Source of the DNA: Halodesulfurarchaeum sp. HSR-GB
GTDB lineage: Archaea; Halobacteriota; Halobacteria; Halobacteriales; Halobacteriaceae
Direction of reading: 5' to 3'
Length of the DNA stretch: 64,000 nt
Assembly: GCF_031432215.1 (NCBI RefSeq)
Contig: NZ_JAVKGN010000001.1
Coordinates: 558,001 to 622,000 of the forward strand
In this document: piece by piece, positions 45,577 through 54,104 of the stretch
How positions within the stretch are numbered: position 1 is the first letter of the stretch
Layout: each line of letters starts with the position of its first letter
Notes under the pieces: model-generated
The model's database searches: none
What the model was told of the DNA's origin: nothing
Seen by the model: the letters and a program-made list of their open reading frames with translations, nothing else
Program-made: the position numbers and the translations under genes

Positions 45577-46587
45577 CTACTCGCCCAGCAACTCCTCGAC
45601 CACCGCTTCCGGGTCGAAGGCCTGCAGGTCGTCATAGCCCTGGCCGGTGCCCAAAAAGAGGATCGGCGCGCCAGTGACCTTCGCGATCGAGATGGCCGCG
45701 CCGCCGTGGGTGTCGGCGTCGGCCTTCGTGAGAATCGCCCCGTCGATGTTCGCGGCGTCGTCGAACTCGGCCGCGCGGTTGACCGCGTCCTGGCCGGCGA
45801 CGGCCTCGTCGACGAAGATGGTGAGGTCGGGTTCGACGACCCGGTCGATCTTCGAGAGCTGGCTCATCAGGTCGTCGCTCGTGTGCAGGCGACCGGCCGT
45901 GTCCCCGAGCACCACGTCGATGTCGTTGGCCGTGGCATACTCCACGGCGTCGTAGATCACGGCCGCGGGGTCGCCACCCTGTTCGTGGCTGATGAGCTCT
46001 CGATCCAGCCGGTCGGCGTGCACCTCGATCTGCTCGTTCGCGCCGGCGCGGTAGGTGTCCCCGTTCGCGAGCACCGAGGAGAACCCACGCGATTCGAGGT
46101 ACTTCGAGAGCTTCGCGATCGTCGTGGTCTTCCCGACGCCGTTGACGCCGGTGAAGACGATGACGACCGGTTTGTCCGCCACCGCCAGTCGCTCGACGAA
46201 GTCGAACTGCCCCACCGAAACAACATCCAGCAGGGCCTCGCGCAGGGCGTCCTCGATCAAAGACTCCGTGCTGTCGGTGATCGTCTTCTGCTCGCCGACG
46301 AGTTCGGCCTCGATGCCGTCGAGGATCTCCTCGGCGACGTCCATCTCCACGTCGTTTTCCAACAGTGCCATCTCGAGGTCCCAGAGCGGGCCCTCGAGGT
46401 CCTCGGCGTCGAGGATGACCTTGCCGGTCGCCAGTGATTTGGCTCGGTCAGTAAACGAGGGATCCGCCGACTCCTCGGCGGCTGCTTCGGGGGCCTCCGA
46501 ATCGGCCTGGGCGTCCGCTTGCTCCTCGGCGACGTCCGCGGCATCCTCCCGGAACGCGCCCAGCTTCTCCTTCAGCCCGTCGAACAT
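45577..46587 (-). CDS. ftsY: SRP receptor FtsY
   Basis: 336 residues, SRP-type GTPase at the membrane that receives SRP-ribosome complexes. It starts MFDGLKEKLGAF, followed by a very acidic A domain (about 15-55), an N domain, G1 FTGVNGVGKTTTIAKL (about 138-153), DTYRAGANEQ, G3 DTAGRLHTSD and G4 TKADADTHGG. No transmembrane helix, as usual. The ATG lies one base after the pfdA stop, making it the last gene of the rpl39e-rpl31e-tif6-pfdA-ftsY unit. Confidence 0.96.
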   Translation of the reverse strand: MFDGLKEKLGAFREDAADVAEEQADAQADSEAPEAAAEESADPSFTDRAKSLATGKVILDAEDLEGPLWDLEMALLENDVEMDVAEEILDGIEAELVGEQKTITDSTESLIEDALREALLDVVSVGQFDFVERLAVADKPVVIVFTGVNGVGKTTTIAKLSKYLESRGFSSVLANGDTYRAGANEQIEVHADRLDRELISHEQGGDPAAVIYDAVEYATANDIDVVLGDTAGRLHTSDDLMSQLSKIDRVVEPDLTIFVDEAVAGQDAVNRAAEFDDAANIDGAILTKADADTHGGAAISIAKVTGAPILFLGTGQGYDDLQAFDPEAVVEELLGE

Positions 46588-46588
46588 C

Positions 46589-47038
46589 CTACTCCTGCTG
46601 GTCGCCCTGCATCTGGGCCTGCTGCTGGAGCATCTGCTGTTGGGCCTGCTGGGCCTGCTGTTCGAGCTGTTGCTCCTGCTCGTCGAGTTCGGACTCCTCC
46701 TCCCGGAGCTCCTCGATGCGCTCGTCGAGCCGTTCCTTCTTGGTTTCGAGGGTTTCTGCGGCCTGCTCGCGGTCCTCGGTCGCCGCGAAGTTCGCCCCAA
46801 GCGAGACGACGATCTCGTCGGCGTCCTCGATCGTGGCGCGGACGAAGGCGTCCCCGCCCAGCGGGACGTGGACCGTCCCACCAGTTTCGAGCACGTCGAG
46901 GCCTTCGATGGCCTCGTCGATCTCGCCCTTCTCTTCTTCGAGTGATTCGACTTCCGCTTCGAGTTCTTCACGTCGCTCCTGCAGTGCCTCCATCTCCTGC
47001 TGAAGCGCCTGAAGCTGACCGCCGCCTCCCATACTCAT
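46589..47038 (-). CDS. pfdA: Prefoldin alpha subunit
   Basis: 149 residues. Two long coiled-coil helices (about 8-45 and 90-145) flank a beta-hairpin core with TGGTVHVPLGGDAFVRATIEDADEIVVSLGANF, exactly the prefoldin alpha layout. The C-terminus is very rich in glutamine (QQLEQQAQQAQQQMLQQQAQM), as in halophilic homologues. It captures unfolded proteins and hands them to the thermosome. An ATG two codons later is an alternative start. Conserved neighbourhood with tif6 and ftsY. Confidence 0.94.
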   Translation of the reverse strand: MSMGGGGQLQALQQEMEALQERREELEAEVESLEEEKGEIDEAIEGLDVLETGGTVHVPLGGDAFVRATIEDADEIVVSLGANFAATEDREQAAETLETKKERLDERIEELREEESELDEQEQQLEQQAQQAQQQMLQQQAQMQGDQQE

Positions 47039-47083
47039 GCTCGAAAAGGGGGTTTTGCGTCGGAAGTATCTTCCTACTCGGGA

Positions 47084-47752
47084 CTACGCGTCGATGTAGC
47101 CCAGCGCGTCCTCGATGCGGCCCAGTTCCGGGCCCGTGGTGTCCTGGCCGACCACGTATCCGGCCGCGTTGGCGACGAGGCCCGAGCCGACGAGCTGGCC
47201 GCCGTAATTGACCGTGCCCACATCCGCCGGCACCGAGAGGGCGGCTTCCACGGCATCGAGTTCCGCGTCGGTCGACTGTGGGTGACAGAGTACGCCGCGA
47301 TTTGTCGCCACGGCGGCGGTGCCAACCGTCGCGACGCCGCCGAGTTCGCCCCGTTCGACGGGTACCTCGAGGGTCGCTTCGACGATTTCGGCCGCCGCCG
47401 CTGGGAGTTCAGGGTGGATGTACGCACCGTGGTCGTTGGCGAGGATCACGTTCCCGGCGGCGTTGATCCGACCCGGGAGTCCTGCGACCGGGAGCCCCGT
47501 TTCCTCGGTGAGCCGGTCGCGCTCGCGCTCGGTCACGCGATCGCTGACGACGATGCCGTGTCGATTCGCCACGAGGAGCGTCCCGACGGTACCGGCCCCG
47601 TCGATCGTGGTCTCGATGACCGGCACTGCAAGCTCCTCGCGGACGGGGTCGATGATCTCCGCGTCGAGGTCCGGTCGCACGACGGCGAACTCGTCAGTCG
47701 CGGCCAGGTAGACCCCGACGTACGACGACCCGTAGAATGCAGTGCGAAGCAC
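47084..47752 (-). CDS. tif6: Translation initiation factor aIF6
   Basis: 222 residues from a GTG. aIF6 binds the large subunit and blocks premature joining. The protein has five pseudo-repeats of ~45 residues; visible repeat marks include [60 protein letters not shown] and [14 protein letters not shown]. It starts two bases after the rpl31e stop. No separate ribosomal protein LX/L18a gene lies in the 45-bp space to pfdA. Confidence 0.95.
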   Translation of the reverse strand: MLRTAFYGSSYVGVYLAATDEFAVVRPDLDAEIIDPVREELAVPVIETTIDGAGTVGTLLVANRHGIVVSDRVTERERDRLTEETGLPVAGLPGRINAAGNVILANDHGAYIHPELPAAAAEIVEATLEVPVERGELGGVATVGTAAVATNRGVLCHPQSTDAELDAVEAALSVPADVGTVNYGGQLVGSGLVANAAGYVVGQDTTGPELGRIEDALGYIDA

Positions 47753-47754
47753 TC

Positions 47755-48036
47755 TCAGGACTCGGCGTGTTCGGCCTCGACCACCGCGCTACCTTCCTCC
47801 TCGAAGCGGGCCGCTCGGACGCGGACCTTGCTCGGCGGGTTGGCACGGCCACGGGCCCAGACGGCCTCGTTGATCGATGGGTCCAGCCGGACCGCGTCCG
47901 TCTCGACCTTGAAGTGGGTGGCGAGGTGTTCGCGCACGAAGGACATGGCCTTGTCCCCGCGCTCGCTCTTGGACGACGCGTTGACCTTGCGGAGGGGCAC
48001 CGTGACGATGCGCTCCTCGAAGTCGCTCGCGCTCAT
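47755..48036 (-). CDS. rpl31e: 50S ribosomal protein L31e
   Basis: 93 residues. [40 protein letters not shown] is a close match to archaeal/eukaryal L31e, with a basic first half contacting 23S rRNA near the exit tunnel and a more acidic end typical of halophiles. It starts one base after the rpl39e stop. Part of the rpl39e-rpl31e-tif6 operon. Confidence 0.95.
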   Translation of the reverse strand: MSASDFEERIVTVPLRKVNASSKSERGDKAMSFVREHLATHFKVETDAVRLDPSINEAVWARGRANPPSKVRVRAARFEEEGSAVVEAEHAES

Positions 48037-48037
48037 G

Positions 48038-48190
48038 TTACTCGTCCGTGTCGCTTCGCCGCCAGTGGCGACGCTGCGGGTTGCGCTGGGTTTCCTGGTC
48101 GGTCTTCATGATGACCCAGGCCGGGACCCGGCTGTTCTGCCGGTCCAGCTTGGCCAGTCGCTTTTTCTTGGCCTTCGTCTTCTTGCTCAT
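48038..48190 (-). CDS. rpl39e: 50S ribosomal protein L39e
   Basis: 50 residues, extremely basic: [20 protein letters not shown], then [19 protein letters not shown] and a tail with [11 protein letters not shown]. The length and PAWVIMKT core are diagnostic for L39e, which threads through the peptide exit tunnel. It is the first gene of the operon with rpl31e and tif6. Confidence 0.95.
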   Translation of the reverse strand: MSKKTKAKKKRLAKLDRQNSRVPAWVIMKTDQETQRNPQRRHWRRSDTDE

Positions 48191-48210
48191 GGTGGGCTGA
48201 GATACTGTCT

Positions 48211-48801
48211 CTACTCCTTAAAACGTTGTCCGTTTCCCGCCGCCCCGTCGAGGGCCACCCGCTCGACGGTCTCGTAGACTGGTCCCTCGCTGGTCAACCG
48301 GCTCTCGGTCAGGCTCACGGCTTCGACGGTCGTCGTCCCGATGGTCGGTTCTCGTTCGCTCACCAGCTGTTGGACCAGTTCCTTGCCACCGGCGTGTTTC
48401 ATCCGCGCCAGCGTGACGTGGGGCGTGAAATCGTGTGTTTCGGGCTCGAAGCCCAACTCGATTAGTCCCGCTTCGATCGGGGCCTGTAACGTGCGGAACT
48501 GCTCGGCTCCCTGGCCCACCCCGAGCCAGAGGACGCTGATGTACTCCATGGAGGGAAACACGCCCAACCCCTCGAACGTGGCCTCGAAGGGGGCCACGTC
48601 GGCCGCTTCGACGGCGGTTTCGAGCGCGGCGGTGATCTCTTCGACCCGGTCGGGATCGGTGTCCCCGAGGAACTTCAGGGTGACGTGGGCCTGCTCGGGG
48701 TCGGTGAAGTCGAGTCCGGAGGCCCCTTCGAAGGCCGCCTGGAGGGCGGCGATCGGCTCGGCGAAGGCCGCCGGCAGGTCGACGCTGACGAACAGTCGCA
48801 T
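48211..48801 (-). CDS. thpR: RNA 2',3'-cyclic phosphodiesterase ThpR
   Basis: 196 residues, 2H phosphoesterase with both catalytic motifs: HVTLKFLGD (about 41-49) and [10 protein letters not shown] (about 130-139). N-terminus [17 protein letters not shown] is the family start, which decides the ATG within a longer open frame. Such enzymes open 2',3'-cyclic phosphates on RNA ends and can join tRNA halves in reverse. A link to tRNA intron processing is conceivable but not shown. It stands alone after rpl39e on the same strand. Confidence 0.92.
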   Translation of the reverse strand: MRLFVSVDLPAAFAEPIAALQAAFEGASGLDFTDPEQAHVTLKFLGDTDPDRVEEITAALETAVEAADVAPFEATFEGLGVFPSMEYISVLWLGVGQGAEQFRTLQAPIEAGLIELGFEPETHDFTPHVTLARMKHAGGKELVQQLVSEREPTIGTTTVEAVSLTESRLTSEGPVYETVERVALDGAAGNGQRFKE

Positions 48802-48855
48802 AGCGGCGTTTCGCGGGCCGGTGGCCTTAACCCTCCGTCTCTCATATCCGACGAC

Positions 48856-49593
48856 ATGACTGAGGACGACGAGCGACACGAGTTCTCTTCGGGGCAGGGA
48901 TTCGAGGAGCCCTACGAGGGCTTCGACCTGGACCCACCGGAACTCGACGTCGACGACCCCACCCAGGTCGACCCGGTAGACTCCCGGGCGCTCACGGACC
49001 TGCTCGATGACCGGAACATCGCCGCCGACGAGGTTGATGCCGATCAACTCATCGACGTCGGCATCGAGTACATGTCGATCAACCGCCACGAGCAGGCCGT
49101 CGAGACCTTCGAGCGGGCCGCCCGGTACGCCGAGGACGACACCCGCGAGGCAGAGGCCTGGGTCAGCAAAGGGATCGCCCACGGTGAACTCGAGGAGTGG
49201 GACGCCGCCGTCTCCGCCCATCGCGAGGCGTTGCACGTCGACGAGGACGGCGAGTTCGCCGCCCTGGCCCATACGAACCTGGCCTACGCGCTCTGGGAGC
49301 GCGGCGAGACCGAGCCCGCCTTCGAGCACGCCGAGGACGCCGTCAAGGCCGACCGACGGGTCCCGCAGGCGTGGTACAACCTCGGATTTATTCAGGTCGA
49401 GCAGGGTCGCCACGAGGACGCCCTGGAGTGTCTGGACAACGCGATCCGCCTGGGCTTTACCGAATCCGCCGTGTACGAGGAGAAGGCCCGGGCCCTCGAA
49501 GGCCTCGAACGCGACGAGGAGGCCGCCGAGATGCGCGAGACCGCAACGGAGATGCAGGAAGCCGAAGAGGAGCGCCTGGTCCAGCAGGAATGA
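48856..49593 (+). CDS. TPR-repeat protein
   Basis: 245 residues. An acidic disordered N-terminus (about 1-60) precedes four or five tetratricopeptide repeats; clear units are IDVGIEYMSINRHEQAVETFERA, AWVSKGIAHGELEEWDAAVSAH, AHTNLAYALWERGETEPAFEHAEDA and AWYNLGFIQVEQGRHEDALECLDNAI. Repeats mediate protein-protein contacts; partners are unknown. The stop overlaps the next gene's ATG (ATGA), so the DUF424 protein is translated together with it. Divergent from thpR. Confidence 0.9.
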   Translation: MTEDDERHEFSSGQGFEEPYEGFDLDPPELDVDDPTQVDPVDSRALTDLLDDRNIAADEVDADQLIDVGIEYMSINRHEQAVETFERAARYAEDDTREAEAWVSKGIAHGELEEWDAAVSAHREALHVDEDGEFAALAHTNLAYALWERGETEPAFEHAEDAVKADRRVPQAWYNLGFIQVEQGRHEDALECLDNAIRLGFTESAVYEEKARALEGLERDEEAAEMRETATEMQEAEEERLVQQE

Positions 49594-49880
49594 TCCTCTC
49601 GGAACGACGGACGGACCAGGGGCTGCTGGTCACGGTCTGTGACGCCGAGGTGCTGGGCGAGACCTTCGAGGACGGTTCGGTCTCCATCGAGGTCACCGAG
49701 GACTTCTACGGCGGTGAGCCAGTCGAGACCGAGACCGTCGTGGCGGCCCTCTCGCGGGCGACGATCGCGAACCTCGTCGGTCGGGAGTCAGTGGCCCTGG
49801 CCATCGAGGAGGGATTCGTCGACGAGGAGCGAGTCCTCGACGTGGGCGAGACCCGCCACGCCCAGTATCTCCGACTGTAG
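49590..49880 (+). CDS. DUF424 family protein
   Basis: 96 residues. DUF424 members are short archaeal proteins with an alpha-beta core: LLVTVCDAEVLGETFEDGSVSIEVTEDFYGGEP, then ATIANLVGRESVALAIEEGFVDEERVL. These segments are recognisable. Some relatives are linked to translation or RNA genes by neighbourhood, but no biochemical role is known. Translationally coupled to the TPR gene through the ATGA overlap; convergent and abutting with the next gene. Confidence 0.85.
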   Translation: MILSERRTDQGLLVTVCDAEVLGETFEDGSVSIEVTEDFYGGEPVETETVVAALSRATIANLVGRESVALAIEEGFVDEERVLDVGETRHAQYLRL

Positions 49881-50900
49881 CTAATCTAACCGGGCCCGCG
49901 CACCCAGGGTGAGTGAGACGCCGCCGCCCAAAAGCGTGGGCAGCCAGTAGGTCGCCGCCCGGTGGAGCAACACGGCGGCGGTCGCCAGGCCGCTGTCGAC
50001 CGGCGTCGTGGCCACCAAAAGCGCCACGAGTGTGGCCTCGATGCTCCCGAACCCGCCGGGGAGGGGCATGAAGCCGGCGAGTTTTCCGACCGGGATGACG
50101 ATCAACAGCGTCGCGAGTGGGACTGGGCCGCCCAGGCCCCACAGCGCGACCGCGAGTGCCCCGACCTCGAAGAGCCAGCCGGCACTCGAAAAGCCAAGCG
50201 CCGTGACGAGGGTCACCCGGTTCGACGCCACCCGGCCCAGATCGGCCCTGAACGCGACATAGCGCTTCCGGGCCGCCTGCAGGAACCGGGAGGCGGCCGC
50301 CGGGAGCGCCTCGCCGAGTCGGTGGAGACCCCGCTGAATCGGGGACTCGATCCGTTCGAGAATCGACCGCCGATACCGCAGTCCGATTCCGGCCAGGGCC
50401 GTGAGCAGGGCCGCAATCCCGAACACGGCCAGCACGACCTGAGTCAGCTTGCGGTTCGGCGAGAAGACGGTGACGGTCAAAACGGCGCCGAAGACCGCGA
50501 TCGAGATCGAGGTGAAAATGTGGGCCGCATCGACGGTCGCGATGGCCGCGAGCGCCGATTCGTAGCGCGTGTCGGTCACCCGGTTGATCACGTAGGCGGT
50601 TACTGGCTCGCCCCCCGCCTGACCGAACGGCGTGACGTTGTTCGCGAACATCGCCGAGGCGTACAGGGCGATCCCCTTGGGACGGCTGACGGACACGCCG
50701 AGAGATCCAAGGACCGTGCGAAGGGAGAGGCCCCAGGCGGCGACCTGCGCGAGCCCGAAGGCTGCGACCAGTCCGACCAGTTGGGGGTTCGCTGCCGAGA
50801 GGGCCTGTCCGATGCGTTCGATCCCGACGAAGGAGAGCAATACTCCCATCACCGCGAGCGAGCCGAGAAATCCGATGAACGCGACCTGCCGGCGTCTCAC
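49881..50900 (-). CDS. Flippase-like membrane protein (LPG synthase TM family)
   Basis: 339 residues from a GTG, with about eight membrane helices. The family pattern (UPF0104/AglD C-terminal type) is visible in ALYASAMFANNVTPFGQAGGEPVTAYVINR (about 79-108), a large AARKRYVAF basic loop, and GKLAGFMPLPGGFGSIEATLVALLVATTPV near the end. Such proteins move or act on lipid-linked groups. There is no glycosyltransferase domain here. The neighbouring sulfatase-like gene upstream might act on related surface material. Substrate unknown. Confidence 0.82.
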   Translation of the reverse strand: MRRRQVAFIGFLGSLAVMGVLLSFVGIERIGQALSAANPQLVGLVAAFGLAQVAAWGLSLRTVLGSLGVSVSRPKGIALYASAMFANNVTPFGQAGGEPVTAYVINRVTDTRYESALAAIATVDAAHIFTSISIAVFGAVLTVTVFSPNRKLTQVVLAVFGIAALLTALAGIGLRYRRSILERIESPIQRGLHRLGEALPAAASRFLQAARKRYVAFRADLGRVASNRVTLVTALGFSSAGWLFEVGALAVALWGLGGPVPLATLLIVIPVGKLAGFMPLPGGFGSIEATLVALLVATTPVDSGLATAAVLLHRAATYWLPTLLGGGVSLTLGARARLD

Positions 50901-50958
50901 ACTCGCTCACCACCGGAATCGAACCAGCCGGCGACCGCCCGCGGCCCCTCGATCGACA

Positions 50959-51834
50959 TCACTCCACGCGAAGCCAGGGGACCTCGATCAGTGGCGGGAT
51001 GTACGTCTCGATGTGATGCTCCCAGACGCCCTGCTCGCCGAAGGCCTCCCCGTGGTCGGCGGTCACGACGACCTCGCCGTCCAGTTCTTCGACGAGTTTC
51101 TCGACCTCCGCCAGGGCGAGTCGGAGGTTCCCCTCGTAGTACTCCCGGAGCGTGTCCTCGATGCCGCCGCTCACGAGGTCGGTGGCGCTCGCGGCGTCGA
51201 GTTCGACGAGCATCCCGAGTCGCTGGGCCAGTTCGCTGTCGCCCAGTTTCGGTTCGATCCAGCGCCGGAACCGTCCTCGCAGGGTCTCCGGGTCGGTCTC
51301 GCTTGCGTTGCCGCTCGCTGGCACGTCGTCGAAGCCGGCCTTGATCCGCTTCATCTTCCGGCCGGTCCCCTCCTGGATGAACGGGGCGTGGGGCTGGAGG
51401 TAGTGGACGACCAGGCGGCCGTCATACCCCTCGTTCAGATGTTTGCGAGCCGACTCGGTTACCGCTCCCGGCGTGACCGCACCGATGTCCTCGTCCCACT
51501 CCTCCTGCCAGAGGTCCACGATGGTGTCGATGTGCTCGGTGGCGGTCCACTCGTAGCCCGAGGAGGCCCCCCACTTGAGTTCGTTGAGCGGGATGCCCAG
51601 GCTGTTGATGAAGGGGTTCGCCGAGAGATAGGTCAACTCGTGGTTGCCGGTGAAGGTCTTGGTCGCCCATTCGGGCGTTGCAGAGCCCGGACTGCGGACT
51701 TTCGTCAGCTCGCCGTCCAGGTACTCCTCGTAGATCCGCTCGAAGGTGTCATAGCGGGCCGCGTCCAGCACGATGAGGTAGTCCCAGTCCGTTCCCACGA
51801 CGTCCTGTTCCGGGAGTGTGTCGAGTTCGCTCAT
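50959..51834 (-). CDS. Sulfatase/alkaline phosphatase-superfamily protein
   Basis: About 291 residues. Metal-binding marks of the alkaline phosphatase superfamily are present: YLIVLDAARYDTF (about 19-31) with the first Asp and possible nucleophile region, YLQPHAPFIQEG (His), and VVTADHGEAFGEQGVWEHH (DH motif) near the end. No CxPxR sulfatase signature is seen, so formylglycine is unlikely and a phosphohydrolase or phosphotransferase acting on cell-surface glycans or lipids is more plausible. No signal peptide. Start at MSELDTLPE inside a much longer open frame. Confidence 0.78.
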   Translation of the reverse strand: MSELDTLPEQDVVGTDWDYLIVLDAARYDTFERIYEEYLDGELTKVRSPGSATPEWATKTFTGNHELTYLSANPFINSLGIPLNELKWGASSGYEWTATEHIDTIVDLWQEEWDEDIGAVTPGAVTESARKHLNEGYDGRLVVHYLQPHAPFIQEGTGRKMKRIKAGFDDVPASGNASETDPETLRGRFRRWIEPKLGDSELAQRLGMLVELDAASATDLVSGGIEDTLREYYEGNLRLALAEVEKLVEELDGEVVVTADHGEAFGEQGVWEHHIETYIPPLIEVPWLRVE

Positions 51835-51957
51835 AGTAGTCTCAACGCGGCCTCGTTGGCCGAACTTCGCCACTCGGCGGGTAAAGTATTGTGATACGGG
51901 GATGTTCGCCCGAGCCCACCGGGAGACACTTGGGGATCGGTCCCCAATCGAGGCCCA

Positions 51958-53205
51958 ATGACGGCCACGGAGCACCAGGGACTTGACGTCGAGGCCGTGC
52001 GCGCGGACTTCCCGATCCTCTCCCGGACGGTCGGCGAGGACACGCCACTGGTCTATCTGGACAACGCGGCGACGACCCAGTCCCCCACCTCGGTCATCGA
52101 GGCGATGAACGAGTACTACCGGACGTACAACGCGAACGTCCATCGGGGCATCCACCAGCTCTCGATGGAGGCCTCGATCGAGTACGAGGAGGCCCACGAC
52201 CGGATCGCCCGCTTCATCGGGGCCGCGGGCCGCGAGGAGATCGTCTTCACGAAGAACACGACGGCGTCGATGAATCTGGCCGCCCAGGCCTGGGGTCGGG
52301 AACACCTCGAACCCGGGACCGCCGTGGTTCTCACGGAGATGGACCATCACGCCTCGCTGGTCCCCTGGACACAGATGGCCGAGCGGACCGGCGCGGAGGT
52401 CAGACACATCCCGATCGACGACCATGGGCGACTCGACCTGGAGCGGGCCGCCGAGTTGATCGACGACGACGTCGAGATGGTGAGTGTGCCCCACGTCTCG
52501 AACACGCTGGGTACGGTCAACCCGCTGTCCACGCTCGCGGATATGGCCCACGAGCACGACGCCCTGATCCTGGGCGATGGGGCCCAGGCCGTGCCGAACC
52601 GGCCGGTGGACGTGGCCGCCCTCGACGTGGATTTCTATGCCTTCTCCGGGCACAAGATGGCCGGCCCGACCGGCATCGGCGTGCTCTACGGCCGGGAGTC
52701 GTTGCTGGAGTCGATGGAGCCCTTCCAGTTCGGCGGCGGCATGATCGAGCGGGTCACCCTGGACGGGGCGACCTGGGCCGAACTGCCCTGGAAGTTCGAA
52801 GCCGGGACACCACCCATCGCCGAGGGGGTCGGGCTGGCCGAGGCGGCCGATTACCTGGATCACCTCGGGATGGACCGCGTGCAGGCCCACGAGGAGCAGC
52901 TCACCCAGTACGCCCACGAGCGGCTGGCGGAACGGGACGACGTGACGGTGTATGGGCCGCCGCCTGGTGAGGACCGTGGCGGGCTCGTCTCGTTCACCCT
53001 CGATGGGGTCCACCCACACGACCTCTCCTCGATCCTGAACGAGGCCGGCGTGGCCGTTCGGGCCGGCGACCACTGTACGCAACCACTGCATGACTGTCTC
53101 GGCATTCCCGCCTCGGCCCGGGCTTCCTTTTATGTCTACAACACCACCGAGGAGGTCGACGTGCTCCTTGAGGGTCTGGACACGGCCCGGGAACTGTTCG
53201 CGTAG
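51958..53205 (+). CDS. sufS: Cysteine desulfurase, SufS type
   Basis: 415 residues, PLP enzyme that removes sulfur from cysteine and donates it as persulfide. Marks are VYLDNAATTQSP at about 29-40, NVHRGIHQLS, FTKNTTASMNLAA, GDGAQAVPNRPVDV, DFYAFSGHKMAGPTGIGVLYG with the PLP lysine (about 233), and RAGDHCTQPLHDCLGI (about 370-385) with the persulfide cysteine. The length fits group II. Followed 52 bp downstream by sufU, its usual acceptor. Confidence 0.94.
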   Translation: MTATEHQGLDVEAVRADFPILSRTVGEDTPLVYLDNAATTQSPTSVIEAMNEYYRTYNANVHRGIHQLSMEASIEYEEAHDRIARFIGAAGREEIVFTKNTTASMNLAAQAWGREHLEPGTAVVLTEMDHHASLVPWTQMAERTGAEVRHIPIDDHGRLDLERAAELIDDDVEMVSVPHVSNTLGTVNPLSTLADMAHEHDALILGDGAQAVPNRPVDVAALDVDFYAFSGHKMAGPTGIGVLYGRESLLESMEPFQFGGGMIERVTLDGATWAELPWKFEAGTPPIAEGVGLAEAADYLDHLGMDRVQAHEEQLTQYAHERLAERDDVTVYGPPPGEDRGGLVSFTLDGVHPHDLSSILNEAGVAVRAGDHCTQPLHDCLGIPASARASFYVYNTTEEVDVLLEGLDTARELFA

Positions 53206-53257
53206 ATTCGGCCCTCCGTAGCACCCTTGTACCCCGCTCGCCTACTCCCGTGTAATC

Positions 53258-53677
53258 ATGAGTATGGGATCGGACATGTACCGCCAGCAGATCCTGGATC
53301 ACTACAAGAACCCCCGCAACTACGGCGAACTCGACTCCCCGACCTTCAGTCACCGGGGGTACAACCCCTCCTGTGGGGACGAGATCGAGTTCGACGTCGA
53401 ACTCGCCGCGGACGGCGAGACCATCGAGGCGGCGACCTTCCACGGTGAGGGCTGTGCCATCAGCCAGGCCGCGGCGAGCATGCTCGGGGAGCGACTGCCG
53501 GGGATGACGCTCGCGGACGTCGAGGCGATGGATCGGGACGACATGACCGAGATGCTCGGCGGGGACATCAGCCCCATGCGGATCAAGTGTGCGGTGCTCG
53601 CGGAGAAAGTCGTCCAGGACGGTATCGAGATCTATCGCGGCGAGCGCGACCCGGAAACGACCGAAATCTCGGAGTAA
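53258..53677 (+). CDS. sufU: SufU-type Fe-S assembly / sulfur acceptor protein
   Basis: 139 residues. YRQQILDHYKNPRNYGEL at the N-terminus, NPSCGDEIEF with the first cysteine (about 37-46), GEGCAISQAAASML with the second (about 67-80) and RIKCAVLAEKV with the third (about 110-120). Three conserved cysteines and an aspartate after the first are the IscU/SufU set. It takes sulfur from SufS for cluster building. Start at MSMGSD; the ATG two codons later is possible. Confidence 0.93.
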   Translation: MSMGSDMYRQQILDHYKNPRNYGELDSPTFSHRGYNPSCGDEIEFDVELAADGETIEAATFHGEGCAISQAAASMLGERLPGMTLADVEAMDRDDMTEMLGGDISPMRIKCAVLAEKVVQDGIEIYRGERDPETTEISE

Positions 53678-53681
53678 GAGC

Positions 53682-54104
53682 CTAGGACTGCTCGTAGGCG
53701 TCGGCGCGGCGGTCGATCTGTCGACCGAGCGCGCCGAGGAAGGCCATCAGGAATCCGAGTCCCCGCTGGACGTCCTCGTCACGCATTTTCCGCATCGCGC
53801 CCATCATGCCGACCTTCTCGGGATCCTCGAAGGTGTCGGCCTCGTCCATCGCGTCCATCATGGCCTGGAGCGTGCGAATCGTGTTCGTCTGACTCGCGCT
53901 CCCGGCGACCAGGCCTAGGTCGTTCGCCAGCCCGGCGACCTCGACGACCATCTCGTCGTCGAGGGCGTCGGCCAGAAGCGAGATGGCCGTGGCCGCCTCG
54001 GTGAGGTCATCGAGTGTTCCGTCCTGCTGGAGTTCGACCATCGCGTCGGCCGCCTCCTGAATCGCTTCGGACTCGGCTTCGAGTTCGTCCATGTCGTCTC
54101 CCAT
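53682..54104 (-). CDS. DUF1641 family protein
   Basis: 140 residues, all-helical. DUF1641 is seen in LLADALDDEMVVEVAGLANDLGLVAGSAS and the C-terminal segment MRDEDVQRGLGFLMAFLGALGRQI. It is the last gene of a minus-strand group DsrE-TusA-SQR-like-DUF1641 and starts directly after the oxidoreductase stop. In bacteria, DUF1641 genes also accompany such flavoproteins or formate dehydrogenase genes. It may be a small subunit that docks the oxidoreductase; the function is not known. Confidence 0.85.
   Translation of the reverse strand: MGDDMDELEAESEAIQEAADAMVELQQDGTLDDLTEAATAISLLADALDDEMVVEVAGLANDLGLVAGSASQTNTIRTLQAMMDAMDEADTFEDPEKVGMMGAMRKMRDEDVQRGLGFLMAFLGALGRQIDRRADAYEQS

Noticed and set aside
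46619-46690. CTG/CTC-rich triplet tract as a microsatellite
   Set aside because: It is the coding tract for the glutamine-rich end of prefoldin alpha, normal for halophilic homologues.
51835-53091. Upstream extension of the sulfatase-like gene by 419 codons
   Set aside because: It is antisense to sufS and has shadow-like composition; family resemblance begins at the ATG at 51834.
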